Positions 10,716-23,339 are shown, counted from the stretch's first letter. The stretch is 64,000 nt of DNA from Bartonella vinsonii subsp. vinsonii (GCF_902825235.1 NZ_CADEAJ010000008.1:40889-104888), one strand, 5' to 3'. Made by a program: numbers and translations. The notes: a model not told the origin generated them from the letters alone.

Positions 10716-10758
10716 AAATCATTAAGACAATCTGATGGTGAAATAAAATTTTCATAAA

Positions 10759-11568
10759 TTAATAACGACCTGCATGAACACAAGCAGCTAAACCAAAATG
10801 AATATCTCCAGCTGTTATAATGGCTTGCTGACCATTTGTTTGTTTTATGACACAGTTAAAATCACTATCAAGACCATCAAAAATACCTTCAATGATTTTT
10901 TCATCATTGACTATTTTTACATGCTGTCCAAGATGAGCAGAATAAGAAAGCCATTTTTCGCGGATGATGTCACCTCCTCTTGGTTGTTTCCAAAGAAGGT
11001 AATTTTTAGAAAAACACTCCGTCAAAACCGTAAATAACTGCTCTGATTTAACAGACAAACCAATATTATTTAAACTTGAAGTAGGATATGGCGCATCTTC
11101 ATAATGATATTTCACATTTATTCCAATACCAATAACCAATGCATATTGTTGTGATGGCAATTTAAAAATCTCGAGCAAGACTCCAGAGCTTTTAGCTCCT
11201 CCTAGCAAAATATCATTTGGCCATTTTAAGCTAACGATACTGTTTATGTGATTTCCCTCTTTTACAAATTGTTTTACTGCTTCTACCACACTTACTCCAG
11301 CAACAAAACCAAGTTGAGCAGCTGTTTGATGAACAATATCATCAATTAACAAAAGACTAGAATAAAGGTTCCCTCTTGGACTAGACCATGTCCTAGCTCT
11401 TCTCGCTCTTCCCTGTGATTGTTCTTGCGCAACAACCCAGAGATAACCCCGATGACCAGCTTGCGCTTTTTGTTGTGCAATAAGATTTGTTGAATCAACA
11501 CTTCCGTATGATTCAACAGTGTATCCTTGTTTTTGTGCAAAATCTGATAAAATATAAACCATATTCAT
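10759..11568 (-). CDS. birA: Biotin--[acetyl-CoA-carboxylase] ligase BirA
   Basis: Activates biotin to biotinyl-AMP and transfers it to the carrier subunit of biotin-dependent carboxylases. The 269-aa protein holds the catalytic domain only: the biotin/AMP-binding motif GRARRARTWSSP is near residue 57, followed by LKWPNDILL and GIGINVKY, and a small C-terminal SH3-like domain. The N-terminal winged helix of E. coli BirA is absent, so it should not act as a repressor. The ATG overlaps the nuoN stop (TAATG); a second ATG two codons on is possible. Cotranscription with complex I genes is usual in this order and has no known mechanistic link. Confidence 0.95.
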   Translation of the reverse strand: MNMVYILSDFAQKQGYTVESYGSVDSTNLIAQQKAQAGHRGYLWVVAQEQSQGRARRARTWSSPRGNLYSSLLLIDDIVHQTAAQLGFVAGVSVVEAVKQFVKEGNHINSIVSLKWPNDILLGGAKSSGVLLEIFKLPSQQYALVIGIGINVKYHYEDAPYPTSSLNNIGLSVKSEQLFTVLTECFSKNYLLWKQPRGGDIIREKWLSYSAHLGQHVKIVNDEKIIEGIFDGLDSDFNCVIKQTNGQQAIITAGDIHFGLAACVHAGRY

Positions 11569-13028
11569 TAAAACAATGCGACCGCTGCTTTTTCAGCTAA
11601 CTCAACAAACCAGACTCCAAAAAGCGTATAAAATAAAATGAATAATGCAGAAAGACCGAGACAAAATTGAAGTTCATTCGATAAAACAACAAAACGCGCT
11701 TTTGCTTCATCGAACCACATAATTTTAATGACTCGCAAATAGTAAAAAGCTCCAACAACAGAGGCTATCATCCCAACAACCGCAAGTGGGGTAAGTCCAG
11801 CATGAACAGCAGCAGAAAATGTATACCATTTTCCAAAAAAACCGGCCATAGGCGGAATACTAGCTAACGAAAAAAGTTGTATAGTCATGACAACCGCCAT
11901 AAACGGATGAGTTTTGACTAATCCTGAAAGGTCATAAATATTTTCGACATTTCCACCACTAGAGCGCATCCCAAGAATAAAAGCAAATGAGCCAAGCGTC
12001 ATGCCAAGATAAATAGTCATATAAAGAATAACACTTTTTATCCCCAGCATATCTCCAGCAGCTAAACCCACAAGTGCATATCCCATATGACCGATTGATG
12101 AATAAGCCATTAAACGTTTAATATTATTCTGGCCAATTGCAGCGAACGCACCAAGTATCATCGATGCAATCGCCATAAATACCAAAATTTGCTGCCATGC
12201 AGGCATAGAACCATCAGAATTACTGAGTGGCATAAAAGTCATAACAATAACACGAATAATTAATGCCATCGCAGCAACTTTAGGAGCACCAGCAAAAAAT
12301 GCTGTAATAGGTGTTGGTGCTCCTTCATAAACATCAGGTGTCCACATATGAAAAGGAACTGCGGAAATTTTGAAAGCCAAACCGGCTAAAATAAAAACAA
12401 TTCCAAAAATAACTCCTAATTGTAAACTTTCACCTTTTAAAGCAAGAGCGATCTCGTGAAAACCAATTTGACCAGTAAAACCATAAAGCAAAGAAATACC
12501 ATAGAGCAATAATCCTGAAGACAATGCCCCTAAAACAAAGTACTTTATACCGGCTTCAGAAGATTTTACATTATCACGATTGATTGCAGCTAAAACATAT
12601 AAAGCTAAAGATTGTAATTCTAATCCCATATAAAGCGATAACATATTACCAGCTGAAATCATCAGCATCATGCCAAGAGTTGCTAAAAGAACGAGCACTG
12701 GAAATTCAAATATATCGAACTTTTGTGAACTGGTAAAACTAACAGACATAATAAGAGCAAAAAGTGCACCAATAAGCGTTAAAATTTTCATATAACGACC
12801 AAAAGAATCAATAATGAGCGCATTCGTTTGAAATAAGCCACTTTTCGGAAAAACGGCGATAATCACAATGGTTGCAACAAGGAGTGCAATGGTTAGCCCC
12901 GTTACAGTTAAAAAGGAACGTGCATTAGAATAAACACCAATCAAAAGTAAGATTACCGCCCCTAATGCTATTAAAATCTCGGGAAGAATTAATACCAATT
13001 GAGCTATGATTTCAGTTTGCATGAGCAT
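11568..13028 (-). CDS. nuoN: NADH-quinone oxidoreductase subunit N
   Basis: Antiporter-like, proton-translocating membrane subunit of complex I, 486 aa with about 14 predicted TM helices. Signature stretches include [34 protein letters not shown] (the conserved Lys and His of antiporter-type subunits) and [13 protein letters not shown]. It is the last of the nuo genes and overlaps birA by 1 nt. The first ATG (13028) is very close to the AGGGA box; the ATG two codons later is an equally good start. Confidence 0.96.
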   Translation of the reverse strand: MLMQTEIIAQLVLILPEILIALGAVILLLIGVYSNARSFLTVTGLTIALLVATIVIIAVFPKSGLFQTNALIIDSFGRYMKILTLIGALFALIMSVSFTSSQKFDIFEFPVLVLLATLGMMLMISAGNMLSLYMGLELQSLALYVLAAINRDNVKSSEAGIKYFVLGALSSGLLLYGISLLYGFTGQIGFHEIALALKGESLQLGVIFGIVFILAGLAFKISAVPFHMWTPDVYEGAPTPITAFFAGAPKVAAMALIIRVIVMTFMPLSNSDGSMPAWQQILVFMAIASMILGAFAAIGQNNIKRLMAYSSIGHMGYALVGLAAGDMLGIKSVILYMTIYLGMTLGSFAFILGMRSSGGNVENIYDLSGLVKTHPFMAVVMTIQLFSLASIPPMAGFFGKWYTFSAAVHAGLTPLAVVGMIASVVGAFYYLRVIKIMWFDEAKARFVVLSNELQFCLGLSALFILFYTLFGVWFVELAEKAAVALF

Positions 13029-13039
13029 TCTTCCCTTAT

Positions 13040-14509
13040 CTAGTGCAGTTTATTGATGAGGGCTTCTACGGAAAACGCCGTTGCTTTAAGTATAGGCGTT
13101 GGATAGATACCAAAAAATATTGTAAGAACAACCATCGGGTAAAGAATAAATTTTTCTCTTACAGAAAGATCCATAAGAACCTTTAAATTCTCTTTATCCA
13201 AGGAACCAAAAACTACGCGCCGATAAAGGTAGAGTGCATAGGCAGCTGATAAAATAACGCCAGTTGTAGCAAAAACAACAATCAATTTATTGACTTGAAA
13301 AACGCCTATTAAGGTTAAAAATTCCCCCAAAAATCCTGAACTCCCCGGTAAGCCAACATTTGCCATAGTGAAAATTAAGAAAACAACAGCATATTTAGGC
13401 ATGTTATTCACTAAACCGCCAAAAGCTGAAATTTCGCGTGTATGTAGACGGTCGTAGATAACCCCAACACAAAGAAATAGAGCTGCTGAAACAATTCCAT
13501 GCGAGAGCATCTGATAAATAGCACCTTGAATACCCTGTTCATTGGCTGCAAAAATACCCATCGTTACATATCCCATATGTGCTATTGAGGAATAGGCAAT
13601 CAGTTTTTTTATGTCATTTTGAACAAGCGCAACCAATGATGTATAAATAATAGCGATAAGCGATAATATGAACACCAGCGGAGCAAGATCAGCTGAGGCA
13701 ATAGGAAACATCGGTAAAGAAAAACGAAGAAAACCATATCCACCTAATTTGAGTAAGACACCAGCTAAAATAACCGAACCAGCTGTGGGCGCTTCTACGT
13801 GAGCATCAGGGAGCCATGTATGGACCGGCCACATTGGCATTTTAACCGCAAAAGAAGCAAAAAAAGCAAACCACAACCATATTTGCATATGAGCAGGAAA
13901 CTGGTAATTGAGTAAAGTTGGTATATCAAGTGTTCCAGCTTTCCAATACATAGCCATAAGGGCAACCAGCATAAGTACTGAACCAAGTAAAGTGTAAAGG
14001 AAAAACTTTATACTTGCGTAAACACGACGTGCTCCTCCCCAAACACCTATAATAATAAACATTGGAATAAGGCTGCCCTCAAAAAAAACATAAAACAACA
14101 TTGCATCAAGAGCGCAAAAAACTCCAATAATTGCGACTTCAAGAAGAAGAAAAGCAATCATATAGGCTTTTAATATATCTTTAACATTCTCCCAACTTGC
14201 TAAAATACAGAAAGGCAAAAGAAATGCTGAGAGAACGACAAAAAGGATAGAGATACCATCAACCCCCATATGATAGCTAATGCCATTCCCTAACCAACTG
14301 GATTTTTCAACCATTTGAAAATTTGGGTTGCTAGAATCAAATCCTATCCAAATAATTAAAGAAATAATAAAAACAAATAGAGTCGTAAAAAATGCGACAT
14401 TGCGTATATTACGTCGTGCTGCCTCGCTATCGTCTTTGATAAACAAAATCAGAAGCACACCAACAAGCGGCAAAAATGTAACCGTAGAAAGAATAGGCCA
14501 ATCGGTCAT
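13040..14509 (-). CDS. nuoM: NADH-quinone oxidoreductase subunit M
   Basis: Second antiporter-like subunit of the complex I membrane arm, 489 aa from the chosen start, about 14 TM helices. Key features: the Glu-bearing helix VDGISILF and the following region, then [37 protein letters not shown] and [17 protein letters not shown]. The frame stays open nine codons upstream to 14536, inside nuoL; the ATG at 14509 is preferred because it forms a TGATG overlap with the nuoL stop and gives the usual N-terminus MTDWPILS. Confidence 0.95.
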   Translation of the reverse strand: MTDWPILSTVTFLPLVGVLLILFIKDDSEAARRNIRNVAFFTTLFVFIISLIIWIGFDSSNPNFQMVEKSSWLGNGISYHMGVDGISILFVVLSAFLLPFCILASWENVKDILKAYMIAFLLLEVAIIGVFCALDAMLFYVFFEGSLIPMFIIIGVWGGARRVYASIKFFLYTLLGSVLMLVALMAMYWKAGTLDIPTLLNYQFPAHMQIWLWFAFFASFAVKMPMWPVHTWLPDAHVEAPTAGSVILAGVLLKLGGYGFLRFSLPMFPIASADLAPLVFILSLIAIIYTSLVALVQNDIKKLIAYSSIAHMGYVTMGIFAANEQGIQGAIYQMLSHGIVSAALFLCVGVIYDRLHTREISAFGGLVNNMPKYAVVFLIFTMANVGLPGSSGFLGEFLTLIGVFQVNKLIVVFATTGVILSAAYALYLYRRVVFGSLDKENLKVLMDLSVREKFILYPMVVLTIFFGIYPTPILKATAFSVEALINKLH

Positions 14510-16473
14510 CAGCTTACGCCCCCGATCATCATCCATGTGATCAGCAATGCAATACCTATAAGCATCGCAAATGCATAGTGATAAAGATAGCCTGTCTGCA
14601 TCCGAACAACTCTATTTGTAATATCAACAACACGCGCTGCAATACCATTCGGACCTAGACCATCAATAATCTTACCGTCTCCCACTTTCCAAAGAAAGAA
14701 ACTCACTTTGAAAGCAGAACGAACAAATAAAAAGTGATATAATTGATCAAAATACCATTTTTGGTAAAGAAAATTATACATTCTTGGCATAACTCCAGCC
14801 AATTTTTTAGGAAGAGAAGGAAAAGAAATATAGAATAAATAGGCGACTATAAATCCAAGAACCATCGCTATAAATGGCGACCATTTTACCAAATTGGACA
14901 CATTATGGGCCTCATGAAGAATGTGATTATGGTGGTTTGTAAACAATGCTCCCTTCCAAAAAGCATCATACAGGTCACCAAAAAAATAAGGTTGAAAAAC
15001 AATGCCAGCAAATATTGCTCCAATAGATAAAATAAAGAGTGGAATCAACATAACTGGGGGCGATTCATGAACATGGTGCATCACATCGACCGTCGCTCGT
15101 GGTTTGCCGTGAAATGTCATAAATATAAGTCGCCATGAATAAAAACTTGTCAATAAGGCAGCAAAAACAAGAAGATAGGAAGCATATCCTGAAGCAATAT
15201 TATGAGATGCAAAAGCAGACTCTATAATTGCATCTTTTGAGAAAAAACCTGCAGTCCCGAAAAGTGTTCCTGGAATTCCAACACCGGTCAAGGCAACAGT
15301 TCCTATAATCATCATCCAATAAGTTGCTTGTATATGTTTGCGTAACCCCCCCATTTTTCGCATATCTTGTTCATCAGATACAGCATGAATGACAGAACCT
15401 GCACCAAGAAACAATAAGGCTTTAAAAAAAGCATGCGTAAAAAGATGAAAGACAGCGGCGCCATAAGCTCCAACACCTAATGCCACAAACATATAACCAA
15501 GTTGAGAGCATGTAGAATAAGCAATAACACGCTTAATATCATTCTGCACTAACCCCACAGTTGCTGCAAAAAATGCTGTTGTTGCTCCAACAATAATAAT
15601 CACAGTCAAAGCAGTCGAAGAAAGTTCAAAAATTGGCGACATACGCGCAACCATAAAAACGCCAGCAGTTACCATTGTTGCTGCATGAATAAGCGCAGAT
15701 ACAGGAGTTGGCCCCTCCATGGCATCAGGAAGCCATGTATGTAAAAGAAATTGTGCCGATTTTCCCATCGCACCAATAAACAACAAAAGACACGTAACAG
15801 TAATTGCCGTTTGTCCATTAAGTTGCCAACCTAAAAATGTTATATTTTGTATAAAGCTTTTGTCTGCAGCTTTTGCAAAAATAGAGGCAAAATCAACCGA
15901 TTGAAACAAAACAAAAATGCTAAAGATTCCTAAAAGAAAACCAAAGTCTCCAACACGATTAACCACAAAAGCTTTTATTGCAGCCTTATTGGCAGAATCT
16001 CGCTGAAACCAAAAACCAATGAGCAAATAAGAAGCGAGCCCCACACCTTCCCATCCAAAAAACATCTGTATCAAGTTATTGGATGTCACCAACATAAGCA
16101 TCATAAATGTAAAGAGAGAAAGATAAGAAAAAAAACGAGATCTTGAAGGATCATGATGCATATAACCAATTGAATAAATATGCACTAATGCCGAAACACT
16201 ATTCACAACAACAAGCATGACAGCTGTTAATGTATCAATATGTAAAGCCCAATCAAAAGTTAAACCACCAACAGACAGCCAATGTAATACCAAGACATCA
16301 CTTACTGGAACATGACCAAGTGCAACCTTAAAAAAGGCTACCCACGATAATATGGCAACAATCACCATAAAACTACATGTTACCAACTCATTAACGCGAT
16401 CTCCTATAGTTTTCCCACCTAGTGCAGCAATTAAAAAGCCCAAAAGTGGAAGAAAGACAATCGTGTAATACAT
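14509..16473 (-). CDS. nuoL: NADH-quinone oxidoreductase subunit L
   Basis: Largest antiporter-like subunit of complex I (654 aa), placed at the distal end of the membrane arm. Recognised by [51 protein letters not shown] and [19 protein letters not shown], plus the long C-terminal lateral helix region with a final TM helix. Transcribed after nuoK with a 6-nt gap and coupled to nuoM by a 1-nt overlap. Confidence 0.97.
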   Translation of the reverse strand: MYYTIVFLPLLGFLIAALGGKTIGDRVNELVTCSFMVIVAILSWVAFFKVALGHVPVSDVLVLHWLSVGGLTFDWALHIDTLTAVMLVVVNSVSALVHIYSIGYMHHDPSRSRFFSYLSLFTFMMLMLVTSNNLIQMFFGWEGVGLASYLLIGFWFQRDSANKAAIKAFVVNRVGDFGFLLGIFSIFVLFQSVDFASIFAKAADKSFIQNITFLGWQLNGQTAITVTCLLLFIGAMGKSAQFLLHTWLPDAMEGPTPVSALIHAATMVTAGVFMVARMSPIFELSSTALTVIIIVGATTAFFAATVGLVQNDIKRVIAYSTCSQLGYMFVALGVGAYGAAVFHLFTHAFFKALLFLGAGSVIHAVSDEQDMRKMGGLRKHIQATYWMMIIGTVALTGVGIPGTLFGTAGFFSKDAIIESAFASHNIASGYASYLLVFAALLTSFYSWRLIFMTFHGKPRATVDVMHHVHESPPVMLIPLFILSIGAIFAGIVFQPYFFGDLYDAFWKGALFTNHHNHILHEAHNVSNLVKWSPFIAMVLGFIVAYLFYISFPSLPKKLAGVMPRMYNFLYQKWYFDQLYHFLFVRSAFKVSFFLWKVGDGKIIDGLGPNGIAARVVDITNRVVRMQTGYLYHYAFAMLIGIALLITWMMIGGVS

Positions 16474-16479
16474 TATCGG

Positions 16480-16788
16480 TTAGCCTTTCATTACATTAAC
16501 ATCTTCAACCGCAATAGAACCACGATTACGGAAAAAAACGACAAGAATTGCTAGACCAATGGCAGCTTCAGCAGCTGCTACCGTTAAGATAAATAAAGCA
16601 AATATCTGACCAACAAGATCATGAAGAAATGCTGAAAACGCAACAAAATTGAGATTAACTGAAAGCAATATAAGCTCAATGGACATCAAGATAATAATTA
16701 CATTCTTTCTATTGAGAAAAATGCCAGCAATACCAATCGTAAACATCAAAGCAGAAACAATGAGATAATGTGTAATGTCAATATGCAT
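16480..16788 (-). CDS. nuoK: NADH-quinone oxidoreductase subunit K
   Basis: Small membrane subunit of complex I, 102 aa, three TM helices. It has the conserved membrane glutamates: [18 protein letters not shown] in helix 2 and [15 protein letters not shown] in helix 3, both implicated in proton transfer. Located 9 nt after nuoJ and 6 nt before nuoL. Confidence 0.96.
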   Translation of the reverse strand: MHIDITHYLIVSALMFTIGIAGIFLNRKNVIIILMSIELILLSVNLNFVAFSAFLHDLVGQIFALFILTVAAAEAAIGLAILVVFFRNRGSIAVEDVNVMKG

Positions 16789-16797
16789 AGCCCCCCC

Positions 16798-17418
16798 TTA
16801 AATGCCCTTGCCTGATTCAACGTGTTTGATTTCAATTGCATTTTCTACCGATCGAGAAACTTGCGCGGCAATAGATTGTCTCTTAACATCTGACTTATGA
16901 CGAAGTGTCAAAACAATCGCGCCAATCATTGCAACCAATAAAATTATTCCAGCAATTTGAAAATAGAAAACATAATCCGTATAAAGAATATCGCCTAATG
17001 CTTGTGTATTTGTTCGCTGCACTAAATCTGGCATTGGTTGCGTAATATGTGTTCTAAGAACTGGAGAAAAACGACCACTCACAAAAACAACAATCAATTC
17101 CACAGCAACAATGCCCCCAACAAGAGCTCCAATAGGAGCATATCGAAGTGCACCACTTTTTAACTCAGCAAAATCAACATCAAGCATCATAACCACAAAC
17201 AAAAATAAAACTGCCACAGCACCAACATAAACAACAAGCAGAATAAGCCCCAAAAATTCTGCCCCTGCAAGCAAAAATAAAGCCGCAGCATTAAAAAATG
17301 CCAATATTAAAAACAAAACTGAATGCACAGGATTGCGTGCTGTAATAACAATCAATGCACTTAAAAGCATAATAAAAGCGAATAAATAGAAAAATGCCGC
17401 CGCTAGATCTGTTAGCAC
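16798..17418 (-). CDS. nuoJ: NADH-quinone oxidoreductase subunit J
   Basis: Membrane subunit of complex I, 206 aa from the chosen start, five predicted TM helices. The hallmark is NPVHSVLFLILAFFNAA followed by LLVVYVGAVAVLFLFVVMML, containing the pi-bulge helix. The frame is open 15 codons further upstream (to 17463), but GAGGAG at 17425-17430 sits 6 nt before a GTG at 17418, and starting there restores the usual short N-terminus before LAAAFFYLFAF. The final 45 residues are hydrophilic and less conserved. Confidence 0.94.
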   Translation of the reverse strand: MLTDLAAAFFYLFAFIMLLSALIVITARNPVHSVLFLILAFFNAAALFLLAGAEFLGLILLVVYVGAVAVLFLFVVMMLDVDFAELKSGALRYAPIGALVGGIVAVELIVVFVSGRFSPVLRTHITQPMPDLVQRTNTQALGDILYTDYVFYFQIAGIILLVAMIGAIVLTLRHKSDVKRQSIAAQVSRSVENAIEIKHVESGKGI

Positions 17419-17424
17419 AGGCTT

Positions 17425-17430
17425 CTCCTC
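17425..17430 (-). promoter_or_regulatory. Ribosome binding site of nuoJ
   Basis: GAGGAG on the minus strand, 6 nt upstream of GTG 17418. It argues that nuoJ starts with GTG rather than at the far upstream codon. Confidence 0.7.
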
Positions 17431-17517
17431 AATTATAATCAAACAATTGGTACAAAACTTCATACCAGATTAAAATTTATCGGAAAAAATTATCCGATAC
17501 CTCACTCGAGGATACAC

Positions 17518-18009
17518 TTAACGATAAGGTGCGTCCATCAATATATTTCGAGCAATTTCTCGCTCCCAACGATCTCCATTCATTAAAAGTTTTTCTTTAT
17601 CATAATAAAGTTCTTCACGTGTTTCTGTTGCAAACTCAAAATTTGGTCCTTCTACAATAGCTTCAACCGGACAAGCTTCTTGACAAAAACCACAATAAAT
17701 ACACTTAACCATATCTATATCATAACGGACAGTTCTCCGTGTACCATCATTACGCCTTGGCCCTGCTTCAATTGTAATAGCTTGTGCAGGACAAATCGCT
17801 TCACATAATTTACAGGCAATACAGCGCTCTTCACCATTTGGATAGCGACGTAGCGCATGTTCACCGCGGAAACGTTGAGAAACAAAGCCTTTCTCATAAG
17901 GGTAATTAATCGTAGGCTTTGGTGCAAAAAATTGACGCATTGCTAAGAAAAAAGCGCTCACAAATTCCAAGAGAAGGAGTGACTTTGCTGCCTGAATAAG
18001 ACCTGACAT
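17518..18009 (-). CDS. nuoI: NADH-quinone oxidoreductase subunit I
   Basis: Peripheral-arm subunit of complex I carrying clusters N6a and N6b, 163 aa. Two ferredoxin-type 4Fe-4S motifs are intact: [12 protein letters not shown] (Cys 63, 66, 69, 73) and [12 protein letters not shown] (Cys 103, 106, 109, 113). The N-terminal amphipathic helix that anchors it to the membrane is present. It lies 15 nt downstream of nuoH; a 99-nt gap separates it from the nuoJ start, one of the longer spacers in the operon. Confidence 0.97.
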   Translation of the reverse strand: MSGLIQAAKSLLLLEFVSAFFLAMRQFFAPKPTINYPYEKGFVSQRFRGEHALRRYPNGEERCIACKLCEAICPAQAITIEAGPRRNDGTRRTVRYDIDMVKCIYCGFCQEACPVEAIVEGPNFEFATETREELYYDKEKLLMNGDRWEREIARNILMDAPYR

Positions 18010-18024
18010 CAGTAAAACCTCCTC

Positions 18025-19074
18025 TTAAACAAAACCAGTATACTTTAAAAACGCAGCGGTTATGACAACCATTGCTAATGAAAGTGGAAGAAAGACTTTC
18101 CAACCAAGCCGCATAAGCTGATCATAGCGATAACGTGGAACAAATGCTTTAACCATAGCAAACCAAAAAAATACAAAGCAAACTTTTAGAACAAACCAAA
18201 TGACTCCGGGAACCCAATTGAGCCACGAAACATCCAAGGGAGGTAACCAACCACCTAAAAACAAAATAGTTGTCAAAGCACACATTAAAACAATAGCAAC
18301 ATACTCACCAAGGAAGAAAAGCATATAAGGCGTTGAAGAGTATTCAACCATATGACCAGCAACAAGTTCAGATTCTGCTTCCACTAAGTCAAAGGGTGGC
18401 CGATTTGTCTCTGCAAGTGCAGAAATAAAAAATATAATAAACATTGGAAAAAGAACGAACCAATTCCAATCAAGAAAGCTGCTAAAAGGAAGACCAAGAG
18501 TCGTTCCAAACCCATGACTTTGTTTCTGTACAATTGTTGTGAGATCCAATGAACCACTTATTAAAATGACAGTTACAAGCACAAACCCAATGGACACTTC
18601 ATAAGAGACCATCTGTGCCGCTGAACGAAGAGCTCCTAAAAAAGGATATTTTGAATTCGATGCCCACCCTCCCATAATAACGCCATAAACTTCCAAAGAT
18701 GAAATAGCTAAAATATAAAGCAAACCAACATTAATCTTTGCGACTTCCCAGCCTTCATTAACGGGGATAACAGCCCAAGTTGATAGGGCAAGTGTAGCGG
18801 AAATAAAAGGTGCTAAAAGAAAAACACCCTTATTAGCACCAGCGGGGATAATAGGCTCCTTAACAACAAATTTAATTAAATCTGCAAAAGACTGTAACAA
18901 TCCCCACGGACCAACGACATTTGGACCACGCCGCAATTGTACTGCTGCCCAAATTTTTCTATCTGCGTAAAGAAGATAAGCAACCAAGACAAGGAGAACA
19001 ACTAAAAGCAGAAGAGTTTTCCCAACTATAATGAGTAATGGCAATAGCCAAGTCATAAAGAAATCATACATCAT
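18025..19074 (-). CDS. nuoH: NADH-quinone oxidoreductase subunit H
   Basis: Membrane subunit that forms the quinone chamber at the junction with the peripheral arm, 349 aa, about eight TM helices. Recognisable motifs: [18 protein letters not shown] near the N-terminus, the loop [19 protein letters not shown] that lines the quinone site, and [20 protein letters not shown] near the C-terminus. Two adjacent ATG codons open the frame. It follows nuoG by 19 nt. Confidence 0.97.
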   Translation of the reverse strand: MMYDFFMTWLLPLLIIVGKTLLLLVVLLVLVAYLLYADRKIWAAVQLRRGPNVVGPWGLLQSFADLIKFVVKEPIIPAGANKGVFLLAPFISATLALSTWAVIPVNEGWEVAKINVGLLYILAISSLEVYGVIMGGWASNSKYPFLGALRSAAQMVSYEVSIGFVLVTVILISGSLDLTTIVQKQSHGFGTTLGLPFSSFLDWNWFVLFPMFIIFFISALAETNRPPFDLVEAESELVAGHMVEYSSTPYMLFFLGEYVAIVLMCALTTILFLGGWLPPLDVSWLNWVPGVIWFVLKVCFVFFWFAMVKAFVPRYRYDQLMRLGWKVFLPLSLAMVVITAAFLKYTGFV

Positions 19075-19093
19075 TATTCCTTTTCCTCTGCCT

Positions 19094-21163
19094 TTACTCT
19101 ACAGCTTGTATAGCACGGCCTTTTGCAAGACATGAACATTCTGCCATAACTGCAGAAGCACGTGCTATTGGATTTGTCAAATAAAAGTCTTTAACCATAG
19201 AAGTAAATGTTTGCCTCTCCAGAGCAATCATTTGTGAACCAAGAGCCTTAAGATTATCTATACAGGAAGGTACTATATCATCAATGGCACAAAGATGTGG
19301 ATAATCCTTAAACAGGCGCTGTCTTAATTGAGAAAGCGAATCAAAAGGAAGCTTACGCCCCAAAACATCCGATAAAGCACGTAAAATAGCCCAATCCTCC
19401 TTTGCTTCACCTGGGGCAAACCCCGCCCGATTTGTCATTTGAACACGTCCTTCTGTATTCACATAAAGTCCTGATTTTTCAGTGTAAGCCGACGCAGGCA
19501 AAATAACATCAGCAGCATGTGCACCATTATCACCATGGCTACCAATATAAATTATAAAAGCTTTTGTATTGGCTAATTTTACTTCATCAGCACCAAGCAA
19601 AAATAAAACCTCACAAGTTTTAATGATATTTGCAACCCCAAGTTTAGAAGTAAAACCAATGTCCAATCCTCCAACAGCCGACGCTGCATTGTGAAGAATA
19701 CCAAACCCATTCCATTCCTCACTAAGAGCTCCAACACTATCAGCTAATTTTGCAAGACTTTTTAAAACAGATAAACCTTCTTCACCTGAAACAGCACCTT
19801 CTCCGATAAGAATAAGTGGACTCTTGGCTTCTTTCAACACATTAAAAAAGGCATCCTCTCCACGAACAAGTGCACTCAATATATCCGTACCGGCTCCAAG
19901 ATATGAATACGGATAACGTAAATCCACCTTCTCTCCAATGAGAGCAATGGGGAAACGCCCCATCCGTTGGCGTTTTAGAATACGTGCATTCAAAACAGCT
20001 GCTTCATAGCGCGGATTAGAACCCACGATAAGCAATGCATCAGCCTGCTCAATACCTGCAATTGTCGGATTAAAAATATAACTTGAACGTCCCAATTCAG
20101 GAGATAAAGCCATGCCTCTTTGACGGCAATCAAATAATTTTGAATTCAATGAAAGCAGCAATGTTTTAAGTGCATACATTTCCTCAACAGAAGTAAGATC
20201 TCCAGCAATCGCCCCAATTTTTTCTGGTAAGGTTTTAGAAATCACCATTTTAATCTTTGCAAAAGCTTCCGTCCAACTTACAGGTTGAAGCTTCCCATCT
20301 TTGCGTACATATGGTTTATCAAGCCGTTGCGTGCGTAATCCATCCCAAATAAAACGCGTCTTATCAGAAATCCACTCCTCATTTACATCTTCGTTTGTAC
20401 GCGGCATAATCCGCATAACTTCACGACCACGGCTATCAATGCGAATAGCACTACCAAGCGCATCCATTACATCAATCGACTCCGTCTTAACTAATTCCCA
20501 TGGACGGGCATGAAATGCATAAGGTTTTGAAGTTAAAGCCCCTACTGGACAAAGATCAATAACATTTCCCTGCAATTCAGATGTCATTGCTTTTTCAAGA
20601 TATGTTGTAATTTCAGCATCTTCACCACGACCGATTAAACCAAGTTCAGAAATACCTGCAACTTCCGTCGTAAAACGAACACACCGCGTGCAATGGATGC
20701 ACCGTGTCATAACAGTTTTTACAAGTGGCCCAATATATTTATCTTCTACAGCTCGCTTATTTTCTGTATACCGAGAACAATCACGTCCATAGAGCATTGC
20801 TTGATCTTGAAGATCACATTCTCCTCCTTGATCACAGACAGGACAATCTAAAGGATGGTTGATGAGGAGAAACTCCATAACACCTTCACGTGCTTTTTTA
20901 ACCATCTCTGTATTGGTAAAGATTTCTGGCACTTCTCCATTAGGTCCTAACCGTAAATCGCGAACCCCCATCGCACAAGAAGCCTGAGGTTTCGGAGCTG
21001 CTCCCTTGACCTCAACCAAGCACATGCGACAATTTCCAGCAATTGATAAAGATTCATGAAAACAAAAACGTGGCACCTCAGCACCAGCTGCTTCTGCTGC
21101 CTGAAGTAACGTATAGTAATCAGGGACTTCAATCTCTTTACCATCAACTTTAATATTTATCAT
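19094..21163 (-). CDS. nuoG: NADH-quinone oxidoreductase subunit G
   Basis: Largest peripheral subunit of complex I (689 aa). The N-terminal 2Fe-2S domain has Cys 34, 45, 48 and 63 (cluster N1b). Next come the His-Cys3 motif [14 protein letters not shown] (N5) and CIHCTRC with a later Cys (N4). The rest is a molybdopterin-oxidoreductase-like domain that binds no cofactor in complex I. The codon before the ATG at 21163 is a GTG (21166) that could also start. A 61-nt spacer separates it from nuoF. Confidence 0.97.
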   Translation of the reverse strand: MINIKVDGKEIEVPDYYTLLQAAEAAGAEVPRFCFHESLSIAGNCRMCLVEVKGAAPKPQASCAMGVRDLRLGPNGEVPEIFTNTEMVKKAREGVMEFLLINHPLDCPVCDQGGECDLQDQAMLYGRDCSRYTENKRAVEDKYIGPLVKTVMTRCIHCTRCVRFTTEVAGISELGLIGRGEDAEITTYLEKAMTSELQGNVIDLCPVGALTSKPYAFHARPWELVKTESIDVMDALGSAIRIDSRGREVMRIMPRTNEDVNEEWISDKTRFIWDGLRTQRLDKPYVRKDGKLQPVSWTEAFAKIKMVISKTLPEKIGAIAGDLTSVEEMYALKTLLLSLNSKLFDCRQRGMALSPELGRSSYIFNPTIAGIEQADALLIVGSNPRYEAAVLNARILKRQRMGRFPIALIGEKVDLRYPYSYLGAGTDILSALVRGEDAFFNVLKEAKSPLILIGEGAVSGEEGLSVLKSLAKLADSVGALSEEWNGFGILHNAASAVGGLDIGFTSKLGVANIIKTCEVLFLLGADEVKLANTKAFIIYIGSHGDNGAHAADVILPASAYTEKSGLYVNTEGRVQMTNRAGFAPGEAKEDWAILRALSDVLGRKLPFDSLSQLRQRLFKDYPHLCAIDDIVPSCIDNLKALGSQMIALERQTFTSMVKDFYLTNPIARASAVMAECSCLAKGRAIQAVE

Positions 21164-21227
21164 CACTCATCCAGCCTGCGGATAACCCACTTAAAACTCG
21201 CAATTTATTGCTTTTTAAAAAAATTCT

Positions 21228-22535
21228 CTATCCAACTGCTTCCAAAGCAATATTTTTTCTTTGAACGACATTTCGCGTATATTCATCAATTCTACGCTCG
21301 ATTTCTGGACGAAAATTACGTATCAACCCTTGTATAGGCCATGCCGCGGCATCACCAAGTGCACAAATAGTGTGCCCTTCAACCTGTTTAGACACTTCAA
21401 ACAAAAGGTCAATCTCGCGTTTTTGTGCTCGCCCCTCAACCATGCGTCCTAAAAGGCGCATCATCCATCCCGTTCCTTCACGACACGGTGTACATTGACC
21501 ACAACTTTCATGTTTAAAAAAAGCTGCTATACGCCAAATTGCCTTGATAATATCCGTTGATTTATCCATCACGATCATACCACCAGTGCCGAAAGAAGAT
21601 CCGACATCTCGCATCCCATCAAAGTCCATGATTGCATCAACCATATCCTCACCACGAACGACTGGACAAGAAGCTCCACCTGGAATGACTGCTAAAAGAT
21701 TATTCCATCCGCCACGAATACCGCCCGCATGTTTTTCAATTAACTCACGAAAAGAAACACCAAGAGCATCTTCAAATGTACAAGGGGCATTTACATGTCC
21801 AGAAACCATAAATAATTTTGTTCCAACATTATTGGCACGCCCAATCGATGAAAACCACGAAGCTCCTCGACGCAAAATCGTTGGAACAACGGCTATAGAT
21901 TCGACATTGTTTACTGTCGTTGGACAGCCATAAATTCCCATATTTGCAGGGAATGGTGGTTTAAGCCGAGGTTGCCCCTTTTTTCCTTCAAGACTTTCGA
22001 GAAGGGCTGTTTCTTCTCCACAAATATAAGCACCAGCACCATGATGAAGAATAATATCGCAAGCATGTCCATATTTTGTTTTTTTGCCAAGTAAACCCGC
22101 ATCGTAACACTCATCAACAGCCGCCTGAAGCGCTTCACGCTCACGAATATATTCACCACGAATATAGATAAAAGCAACATTCGCCCCCATAGCAAAAGTT
22201 GCAAATACACATCCTTCAATTAAAGTATGAGGATCATGCCGTAAGACATCGCGATCTTTACATGTTCCCGGTTCTGATTCATCTGCATTCACAACCAAAT
22301 AATGAGGACGACCATCACTTTGCTTTGGCATAAAAGACCACTTCATCCCAGTAGGGAAACCAGCCCCTCCTCGCCCACGCAAACCTGATGCTTTTACCTC
22401 TTCAATGATCCAGTCACGACCTTTTTCGATAATCGCCTTGGTACCATCCCAATGACCACGTGATATTGCAGCTTTTAATGATCTCTCTTTTAAACCATAA
22501 ATATTGGTGAAAATGCGATCCTTATCAGCCAGCAT
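21228..22535 (-). CDS. nuoF: NADH-quinone oxidoreductase subunit F
   Basis: NADH-binding flavoprotein subunit of complex I, 435 aa from the chosen start. Contains the glycine-rich NADH/FMN region [16 protein letters not shown] (about residues 51-66), [29 protein letters not shown], and the N3 cluster motif [12 protein letters not shown] near residue 345. The frame is open 24 codons upstream (to 22607), but homologues begin [11 protein letters not shown], and the ATG at 22535 has a purine/G-rich GAGGGGGG box just before it. Confidence 0.96.
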   Translation of the reverse strand: MLADKDRIFTNIYGLKERSLKAAISRGHWDGTKAIIEKGRDWIIEEVKASGLRGRGGAGFPTGMKWSFMPKQSDGRPHYLVVNADESEPGTCKDRDVLRHDPHTLIEGCVFATFAMGANVAFIYIRGEYIREREALQAAVDECYDAGLLGKKTKYGHACDIILHHGAGAYICGEETALLESLEGKKGQPRLKPPFPANMGIYGCPTTVNNVESIAVVPTILRRGASWFSSIGRANNVGTKLFMVSGHVNAPCTFEDALGVSFRELIEKHAGGIRGGWNNLLAVIPGGASCPVVRGEDMVDAIMDFDGMRDVGSSFGTGGMIVMDKSTDIIKAIWRIAAFFKHESCGQCTPCREGTGWMMRLLGRMVEGRAQKREIDLLFEVSKQVEGHTICALGDAAAWPIQGLIRNFRPEIERRIDEYTRNVVQRKNIALEAVG

Positions 22536-22679
22536 TCCCCCCCTCTTTTCTATTGCCCGTAGCATTCTTAGTTTTTCCTCAAATGCAATTCTTAAACATC
22601 TTTTCAATTAACTTTTAGTCAAATACTGCCACAACGGATGGAATAATAAAATATCTTTTCCAGAAAAATACTATGTCCC

Positions 22680-23339
22680 TCATTCCCCTTTACCTTTTTT
22701 CTTTAACGATTTAAGTGACTTCTTTTCTTCTTGCTCAATAAGTGAAGTTAAACCACTAACCGGCTCCGATGATTTACGACTATTTTGCGGACCAACTGCT
22801 ATCTCAGAACCTTTACCTGCTTCAAATGCATCAATAATTTCTTCAAGACGTTCAACTGTAAGATCTTCATAAGTATCTTTAAAAATCATAATCATGGGAG
22901 CATTCACACAGGCTCCAAGACATTCTACCTCTTCCCATGATAATGTTCCCTCTTGATTGGTAACAAAAGGTTCATGATGAATTTTTTTCTTACAAACTTT
23001 GATTAATTCACCGGATCCACGTAACATACAAGGGGTTGTACCACAAACCTGAATATGTGCCTTTGTTCCAACTGGACGAAGCTGAAACTGAGTATAAAAG
23101 GTTGCAACCTCTAGAACACGAATATACGCCATGGAAAGAAGCTGTGCGATATGCTCAATCGCAGCGCGCGTTACCCAACCATCTTGCTCTTGAGCACGCA
23201 TTAATAATGGAATTACAGCAGACTGCTCACGCCCTACAGGATATTTTTCTATAGTATTTTTTACCCATATCTGATTTTCCTTTGTAAAAGAAAACTCTGC
23301 GGGTTGGTAAATATCATCTGCAAGACGGCGCACGGACAT
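22680..23339 (-). CDS. nuoE: NADH-quinone oxidoreductase subunit E
   Basis: Thioredoxin-like 2Fe-2S subunit of complex I (cluster N1a), 219 aa. The four ligands are Cys 99, 104, 140 and 144 in CGTTPCM and CLGACVNAP. The C-terminal 50 residues after EAGKGSEIAVGPQNSRKSS are charged, low in complexity and lysine-rich, as in other Hyphomicrobiales. Its ATG overlaps the nuoD stop (TAATG). A 144-nt gap follows before the chosen nuoF start. Confidence 0.96.
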   Translation of the reverse strand: MSVRRLADDIYQPAEFSFTKENQIWVKNTIEKYPVGREQSAVIPLLMRAQEQDGWVTRAAIEHIAQLLSMAYIRVLEVATFYTQFQLRPVGTKAHIQVCGTTPCMLRGSGELIKVCKKKIHHEPFVTNQEGTLSWEEVECLGACVNAPMIMIFKDTYEDLTVERLEEIIDAFEAGKGSEIAVGPQNSRKSSEPVSGLTSLIEQEEKKSLKSLKKKGKGE

